Assembly (NCBI RefSeq): GCF_900110255.1
Contig: NZ_FODD01000021.1
Location: 62,001 to 126,000 of the forward strand
DNA: 64,000 nucleotides
DNA from: Actinacidiphila rubida
GTDB lineage: Bacteria; Actinomycetota; Actinomycetes; Streptomycetales; Streptomycetaceae
Reading direction: 5' to 3'
The position numbers were made by a program, and so were the translations under genes. Positions 58,609-64,000 of the stretch are shown piece by piece. The notes beneath the pieces were generated by a model that did not search any database, was not told the DNA's origin, and was given only the letters and a program-made list of their open reading frames with translations. Numbering within the stretch: the stretch's first letter is position 1; each line of letters begins with the position of its first letter.

Positions 58609-61600
58609 GTGGCCCTGGACTGGTTCAGGCTGCACGCCTTCCGGCACGACCGGCGTGCCCGGCGAACCCGGCTCAGCCGGCGGACCGCCGCGGGCACCGC
58701 CTTCGCCGCGCTCGCGGCCCTGGCCGTGCCCACCGCGTCCGCGCAGGCGCAGCAGTCGCCACCCCCGCCGCCGTCCGACAAGGCGCTGGCCGCGCAGCCC
58801 GCCCGGCACGGCGACACCCGCGAGCAGTTCTACTTCGTCATGCCGGACCGATTCGCGAACGGGGACCCGTCCAACGACCGCGGAGGCCTCACCGGCAGCC
58901 GCCTGGCCACCGGGTACGACCCCACCGACAAGGGGTTCTACCAGGGCGGCGACCTCAAGGGCCTGACCCGGAAGCTCGACTACATCAAGGGCCTGGGCAC
59001 CACCGCCATCTGGATGGCGCCGATCTTCAAGAACAAGCCGGTGCAGGGCACGGGCAAGGACGCCTCGGCCGGCTACCACGGCTACTGGATCACCGACTTC
59101 ACGCAGGTCGACCCGCACTTCGGGACGAACGACGACCTGAGGAAGCTGATCTCCGCCGCCCACACCAAGGGCATGAAGGTCTTCTTCGACGTCATCACGA
59201 ACCACACCGCGGACGTCATCGGGAACACCCAGAACACCTACGACTACCTGTCGAAGGGCGCGTTCCCCTATCTGTCGGCGGACGGCACGCCGTTCGACGA
59301 CAGCGACTACGCCGCGGGCGGCCAGGGCTTCCCGAAGGTGACCACGGCGTCCTTCCCGCGCACCCCGACGGTGCCCGCGGACGAGAAGGACGTGAAGGTC
59401 CCGGCCTGGCTCAACGACCCGACGATGTACCACAACCGCGGCGACTCCACCTTCGCCGGCGAGAGCGCCGACCAGGGCGACTTCTCCGGGCTCGACGACC
59501 TGTGGACCGAGCGGCCCGAGGTCGTGCACGGCATGGAGCAGATCTACGAGCGCTGGGTGCGGGACTTCGCGATCGACGGCTTCCGGATCGACACCGTGAA
59601 GAACGTCGACATGCCGTTCTGGACCCAGTGGGCGACCGCACTCGACCGGTACGCCGCCCAGCAGGGCCGCAAGGACTTCTTCCTGTTCGGCGAGACCTAC
59701 TCCGCCGACCCCGCCGTCACCTCGCCCTACGTCACGCAGGGCCGCCTCGACGCGACGCTCGACTTCCCGTTCCAGGACGCGGCCCGCGCCTACGCCTCGC
59801 AGGGCGCCTCCCCGGCCAAGCTGGCGAACCTCTACGCGCAGGACTACCGGTACACCACCGACCAGGCCAACGCGTACGAGGAGGTCACCTTCCTCGGCAA
59901 CCACGACATGGGCCGTATCGGGTCCTTCCTGCGGCAGGACAACCCGCAGGCGAGCGACGCCGAGCTGCTGAAGCGCGACGAGCTGGCGAACGAGGTGATG
60001 TTCCTCGGCCGCGGCAACCCCGTCGTCTACTACGGCGACGAGCAGGGCTTCACCGGCTCCGGCGGCGACAAGGACGCCCGGCAGACGATGTTCGCCTCGC
60101 AGGTCGCCGACTACCTCGACGACCCCGAGATCGGCACCACCCGCACCGCGGCCTCCGACGCGTACGACCCGCGGCACCCGCTCTACCGCGCCATCGCCGC
60201 GCTCTCCGCCCTCACCAAGGCGCACCCCGCGCTGCGCGACGGCGTGCAGACCGAGCGGTACGCCGACACCGGCAGCGGCCCCGGCGTGTACGCCTCCTCC
60301 CGGACCGACACCCGCACCCGTGACGACTACCTGGTGGCCGTCAACAACGCGACCACCGCCAGGACCGTGACCGTGCCCACCGGCAACACCGCGGGTGCCG
60401 CCTACCGCGCGCTCTACGGCGCCACCGGGACGGTCACCGCGGCCGGGGACGCCGCGACCGTGACGCTCACCGTCCCCGCGCTCAGCTCCGTGGTCTACCG
60501 GGCGGCCACCCCGCTGCCCGCCGCGGCCACCGCGCCCCGGATCACCCTCACCGCGCCCGCCACCGGCGCCACCGGCACCGTCGAGCTGAACGCCGACGTC
60601 ACCGGCGGCGGCCTGAACCGCGTGGTGTTCGCCGCGCAGACCGGCAACGGGCCCTGGCAGGTGCTGGGTTCCGCCGACCACGCGCCGTACCGCGTCACGC
60701 AGACCCTCGCCGCCACCGTGCCGCCCGGGACCCCCGTGCGCTACAAGGCCGTCGCCGTCGACGACACCGGCCGCACCGCGGCCGCGACCGCCGGCACCGT
60801 CACCGGCGCCGTGCCCGTGCAGGCGCCGCCGACCGCGGTCAGCCGCGACTACGCGATCGTGCACTACCAGCGGACCGACGGGGACTACGCGGACTGGGGC
60901 CTGTACGCCTGGGGCGACATCGCCGACGGCGAGGGCACGACCTGGCCCGCCGGCCACCCCTTCACCGGCCGGGACGCCTACGGCGCCTTCGCGTACGTGA
61001 AGCTGAAGCCGGGCGCGTCCAGCGTCGGGTTCCTCGTCGTCGACAGGAACGGCGTCAAGGACACCGACGGCGACCGCAGCATCGACCTGACGACGACCGG
61101 GGAGGTGTGGGTGAAGCAGGGCAGTCCCGACGTCGCCACCACCGCACCGGCCGGTGCCTACCCGCCGCAGGACACGACCAGGGCGGTCATCCACTACCAC
61201 CGGGCCGACGGCGACTACTCCGGCTGGGGTCTGCACGACTGGACCGGCGCGGCGAACCCGACCGACTGGACGTCGCCGCTGCAGCCGGCCCGGATCGACT
61301 CCTACGGCGCGGTGTTCGAGGTGCCGCTCGCCGCGGGCGCGACGTCGCTCAGCTACATCATCCACAAGGGCGACACCAAGGACCTCCCCGACGACCAGTC
61401 CCTGGACCTGACCGCCTCCGGCCACGAGGTGTGGCTGCTCGACGGCACCGAGAAGTACCTGCTGCCGCAGCCCCAGGGCTCGGGCGCCGACCTCGACCTC
61501 GGCAAGGCCGAGGCCCAGTGGATCGACCGGGACACCGTGGCCTGGCAGACCAGCGCCCCGTCCGTCTCCCAGCAACTCGTGTACGCCCCCGACGGCGGGC

Positions 61601-64000
61601 TCACCGTCAAGGACGGCGCGCTCACCGGCGCCGGGCAGCACTGGCTGCGGCTGACGAAGGCCGGCGCCCTCACCGGCGCCCAGCTCGCCCGCTTCCCGCA
61701 GCTGAAGGGCTACACCGCGTTCACCGTCGACCCGCGCGACCGCGGCCGCGTCACCGACGCCCTGCGCGGCCAGCTCGTCGCCACCCAGCGGGCGGCCACC
61801 GGCGCGCTGCTGGCCGCCACCGGCGTCCAGACGCAGGGCGTGCTCGACGACGTCTACGCCGGCCGGGCCCAGCAGGCCTCCCTCGGGCCGGTGTTCGACG
61901 GGCACGGCACGCCGCGGCTGTCGGTGTGGGCGCCCACCGCGCACACCGTGTCCGTGGAGATCGGCGGCCGCACCGTCCCGATGGTGCGCGACGCCTCGAG
62001 CGGCACCTGGTCGGTGACCGGCACCCCGGCCTGGACCGGGAAGCCGTACCTGTACGACGTGACGGTGTGGGCGCCCAGCGTCCAGCGGCTGGTGGTCAAC
62101 AAGGTCACCGACCCCTACTCGGTGGCGCTCACCGCCGACTCCCGGCAGAGCCTCCTGGTGAACCTCGCCGACCCGAGGCTCGCGCCGAAGGGCTGGGCCA
62201 CGCAGGCCAAGCCGCCGGCCGTGCCGATGAGCCGCGCGCAGATCCAGGAGCTGCACATCCGTGACTTCTCCGTCGCCGACACCACCGTGCCGGCCGCCGA
62301 CCGCGGCAAGTACACCGCGTTCACCGACAGCACCTCGGCGGGCATGACCCACCTGAAGGACCTGGCGAAGGCCGGCATCACCCACGTCCACCTGCTGCCC
62401 GCGTTCGACTTCTCGTCCGTGCCGGAGAAGGCCGCCGACCAGGCGAGCCCGGACTGCGACCTGGCGTCGTACGCGCCCGACAGCGACCAGCAGCAGGCGT
62501 GTGTCGCGAGGACCGCCGCCAAGGACGCCTACAACTGGGGCTACGACCCGTTCCACTTCACGGTGCCCGAGGGCTCGTACGCGACCGACCCCGACGGGAC
62601 GGCGCGCACCGTCCAGTTCCGGCAGATGGTGCAGGGCCTCAACGACGCGGGCCTGCGCGTGGTGATGGACGTCGTCTACAACCACACCTCCGCGGCCGGG
62701 CAGGCCGACACCTCGGTGCTCGACAAGATCGTGCCCGGCTACTACCAGCGGCTGATGCCCGACGGCTCGGTGGCCGACTCGACGTGCTGCGCCGACACCG
62801 CACCCGAGAACGCCATGATGGGCAAGCTCGTCGTCGACTCCGTCGTCACCTGGGCCAAGGAGTACAAGGTCGACGGCTTCCGCTTCGACCTGATGGGCCA
62901 CCACCCCAAGGCGAACATCCTCGCCGTGCGCAAGGCGCTCGACGCGCTCACGCCCGCCAAGGACGGCGTCGACGGCAGGAAGATCATCCTGTACGGCGAG
63001 GGCTGGAACTTCGGCGAGGTCGCCGACAACGCCCGCTTCGTGCAGGCCACCCAGGCGAACATGGCCGGCACCGGCATCGCCACGTTCTCCGACCGGGCGC
63101 GCGACGCGGTCCGCGGCGGCAGCCCCTTCGACGCCGACCCCGGCGTCCAGGGCTTCGCCTCCGGCCTGTTCACCGACCCCAACTCCTCCACCGCCAACGG
63201 GACCGCGGCCGAGCAGAAGGCCCGGCTGCTGCACTACCAGGACCTCATCGAGGTCGGACTCACCGGCAACCTGCGGCAGTTCGGCTTCACCGATGCCGAC
63301 GGCAAGCAGGTCACCGGCTCCGAGATCGACTACAACGGCGCCCCCGCCGGATACGCCGACGCGCCCGGCGACGCCCTCGCGTACGTCGACGCGCACGACA
63401 ACGAGTCCCTGTACGACGCCCTCGCCTACAAGCTCCCGGCCGCCACCCCGGCCGCCGACCGGGCCCGCATGCAGGTGCTCGCCGAGGCCACCGCGGCCCT
63501 CTCCCAGGGCCCGGCTCTCTACCAGGCCGGCTCCGACCTGCTGCGGTCCAAGTCGCTGGACCGCAACTCCTTCGACTCCGGCGACTGGTTCAACGCCATC
63601 CACTGGAGTTGCGCGCAGGGCAACGGGATGGGACGCGGGCTGCCGCAGGCCGCCGACAACCAGAGCAAGTGGGAGTACGCCAAACCGCTGCTCACCGCAC
63701 CCCAACTCACCCCGGACTGCGCGCAGATGCAGGGCACGTCGGCCGCCTACCAGGACCTGCTGCGGATCCGCACGGCGGAACCCGCGTTCCACCTCGGCAC
63801 CGCGGACCAGGTCCAGCAGCAGGTGTCCTTCCCGCTGTCCGGGACCGCCGGCCAGACCCCCGGCGTGATCACCATGAAGGCCGGTGACCTCGTCGTCGTC
63901 TTCAACGCCACCCCGCAGCAGCAGAGCCAGCACCTCGCCTCGGCGGCGGGAACGCACTACGCTCTGCACCCCGTTCAGGCCGCCGGCGCGGACCCGGTCG
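58609..64000 (+). CDS. Secreted bifunctional alpha-amylase/pullulanase fusion (3' end outside window)
   Basis: The frame is open from GTG 58609 (AAGGAG upstream) to the window end: 1,797 codons, no stop. A signal peptide (RRTAAGTAFAALAALAVPTASAQA) is followed by an N-terminal GH13 alpha-amylase (about 60-640): DVITNH, D328 (GFRIDT), E362 (LFGETY), D433 (FLGNHD). Next is an Ig-like linker domain (about 645-745). Two CBM41-type starch-binding modules follow (from about 750, VHYQRTDGDYADWGLYAW, and 858, IHYHRADGDYSGWGLHDW). The C-terminal type I pullulanase has YNWGYDP (1308-1314), D1427 (GFRFDLMGHH), E1464 (YGEGW) and D1597 (AHDNES). It cuts alpha-1,4 and alpha-1,6 links outside the cell to feed MalEFG. 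From memory, S. coelicolor has a similar fusion by its mal genes. Confidence 0.93.
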   Translation, partial: MALDWFRLHAFRHDRRARRTRLSRRTAAGTAFAALAALAVPTASAQAQQSPPPPPSDKALAAQPARHGDTREQFYFVMPDRFANGDPSNDRGGLTGSRLATGYDPTDKGFYQGGDLKGLTRKLDYIKGLGTTAIWMAPIFKNKPVQGTGKDASAGYHGYWITDFTQVDPHFGTNDDLRKLISAAHTKGMKVFFDVITNHTADVIGNTQNTYDYLSKGAFPYLSADGTPFDDSDYAAGGQGFPKVTTASFPRTPTVPADEKDVKVPAWLNDPTMYHNRGDSTFAGESADQGDFSGLDDLWTERPEVVHGMEQIYERWVRDFAIDGFRIDTVKNVDMPFWTQWATALDRYAAQQGRKDFFLFGETYSADPAVTSPYVTQGRLDATLDFPFQDAARAYASQGASPAKLANLYAQDYRYTTDQANAYEEVTFLGNHDMGRIGSFLRQDNPQASDAELLKRDELANEVMFLGRGNPVVYYGDEQGFTGSGGDKDARQTMFASQVADYLDDPEIGTTRTAASDAYDPRHPLYRAIAALSALTKAHPALRDGVQTERYADTGSGPGVYASSRTDTRTRDDYLVAVNNATTARTVTVPTGNTAGAAYRALYGATGTVTAAGDAATVTLTVPALSSVVYRAATPLPAAATAPRITLTAPATGATGTVELNADVTGGGLNRVVFAAQTGNGPWQVLGSADHAPYRVTQTLAATVPPGTPVRYKAVAVDDTGRTAAATAGTVTGAVPVQAPPTAVSRDYAIVHYQRTDGDYADWGLYAWGDIADGEGTTWPAGHPFTGRDAYGAFAYVKLKPGASSVGFLVVDRNGVKDTDGDRSIDLTTTGEVWVKQGSPDVATTAPAGAYPPQDTTRAVIHYHRADGDYSGWGLHDWTGAANPTDWTSPLQPARIDSYGAVFEVPLAAGATSLSYIIHKGDTKDLPDDQSLDLTASGHEVWLLDGTEKYLLPQPQGSGADLDLGKAEAQWIDRDTVAWQTSAPSVSQQLVYAPDGGLTVKDGALTGAGQHWLRLTKAGALTGAQLARFPQLKGYTAFTVDPRDRGRVTDALRGQLVATQRAATGALLAATGVQTQGVLDDVYAGRAQQASLGPVFDGHGTPRLSVWAPTAHTVSVEIGGRTVPMVRDASSGTWSVTGTPAWTGKPYLYDVTVWAPSVQRLVVNKVTDPYSVALTADSRQSLLVNLADPRLAPKGWATQAKPPAVPMSRAQIQELHIRDFSVADTTVPAADRGKYTAFTDSTSAGMTHLKDLAKAGITHVHLLPAFDFSSVPEKAADQASPDCDLASYAPDSDQQQACVARTAAKDAYNWGYDPFHFTVPEGSYATDPDGTARTVQFRQMVQGLNDAGLRVVMDVVYNHTSAAGQADTSVLDKIVPGYYQRLMPDGSVADSTCCADTAPENAMMGKLVVDSVVTWAKEYKVDGFRFDLMGHHPKANILAVRKALDALTPAKDGVDGRKIILYGEGWNFGEVADNARFVQATQANMAGTGIATFSDRARDAVRGGSPFDADPGVQGFASGLFTDPNSSTANGTAAEQKARLLHYQDLIEVGLTGNLRQFGFTDADGKQVTGSEIDYNGAPAGYADAPGDALAYVDAHDNESLYDALAYKLPAATPAADRARMQVLAEATAALSQGPALYQAGSDLLRSKSLDRNSFDSGDWFNAIHWSCAQGNGMGRGLPQAADNQSKWEYAKPLLTAPQLTPDCAQMQGTSAAYQDLLRIRTAEPAFHLGTADQVQQQVSFPLSGTAGQTPGVITMKAGDLVVVFNATPQQQSQHLASAAGTHYALHPVQAAGADPV

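Noticed and set aside
58534..63969. Very long open frame (1,811 codons) on the minus strand opposite the amylase-pullulanase gene
   Set aside because: Arg/Gly/Val/His-rich shadow frame caused by GC-rich third positions; no domains, and the plus-strand frame has complete GH13 motifs.
1..64000. Prophage, IS element, tRNA, rRNA or antibiotic gene cluster
   Set aside because: No transposase, integrase, tRNA cloverleaf, rRNA stretch or PKS/NRPS/terpene enzyme was recognised, and composition is uniform.

Overview
The window is typical Streptomyces (or close relative) chromosome: very GC-rich, codons ending in G or C, GTG starts frequent, TTA codons almost absent, Sec/lipoprotein exports, LacI-controlled sugar operons, GntR/ATPase pairs, and a glnE, glnA2-like and nadE complement. 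No tRNA, rRNA, IS element or CRISPR array was seen. Both window edges cut genes: 1-51 is the tail of an unidentified gene, and the last gene runs off the end at base 64000.

Layout. 0.3-7.5 kb: membrane-anchored endonuclease/exonuclease/phosphatase protein, NAD synthetase, methyltransferase divergent from a GntR regulator, a TTA-containing ATPase, an SDR oxidoreductase, a WYL regulator. 7.6-14.2 kb: an alpha-glucoside operon (binding lipoprotein, two permeases, GH13 glucosidase) behind its LacI regulator. 14.5-32.9 kb: a PucR regulator with two TTA codons, divergent from three paralogous small secreted proteins, a DUF6801-like secreted protein, and a complete mce lipid-importer operon (ATPase, two YrbE permeases, six Mce proteins, four Mce-associated proteins). 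33.1-41.2 kb: glnA2-like glutamine synthetase, TetR plus MFS efflux pump plus NmrA-type oxidoreductase, a protein with a duplicated Cys/His module, a second GntR/ATPase pair, a GGCT-fold protein. 41.2-47.6 kb, all minus strand: TolB-like propeller, MFS, secreted phosphoesterase, two-component system, secreted collagen-like protein. 47.8-64 kb: glnE, PAP2 phosphatase, malR, aglA, malG, malF, malE, and divergently a secreted alpha-amylase/pullulanase fusion of about 1,800 residues.

How the parts work together. The fusion enzyme can depolymerise starch and alpha-1,6-branched glucans outside the cell. MalEFG would import the maltodextrins and AglA hydrolyse them, with MalR candidate operators in the shared intergenic region. 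The first sugar operon is a paralogous version, and its regulator has a nearly identical DNA-recognition region.

The most unusual region is 16.1-33 kb. The promoter in front of the first secreted protein and the promoter in front of the DUF6801-mce operon share two elements at exactly the same distance. One of them is an inverted repeat whose arms differ between the two copies by compensating changes. This links the secreted family to the mce importer as one candidate system. A second theme is bldA: the only in-frame TTA codons noticed are in the PucR regulator and in both GntR-linked ATPases.
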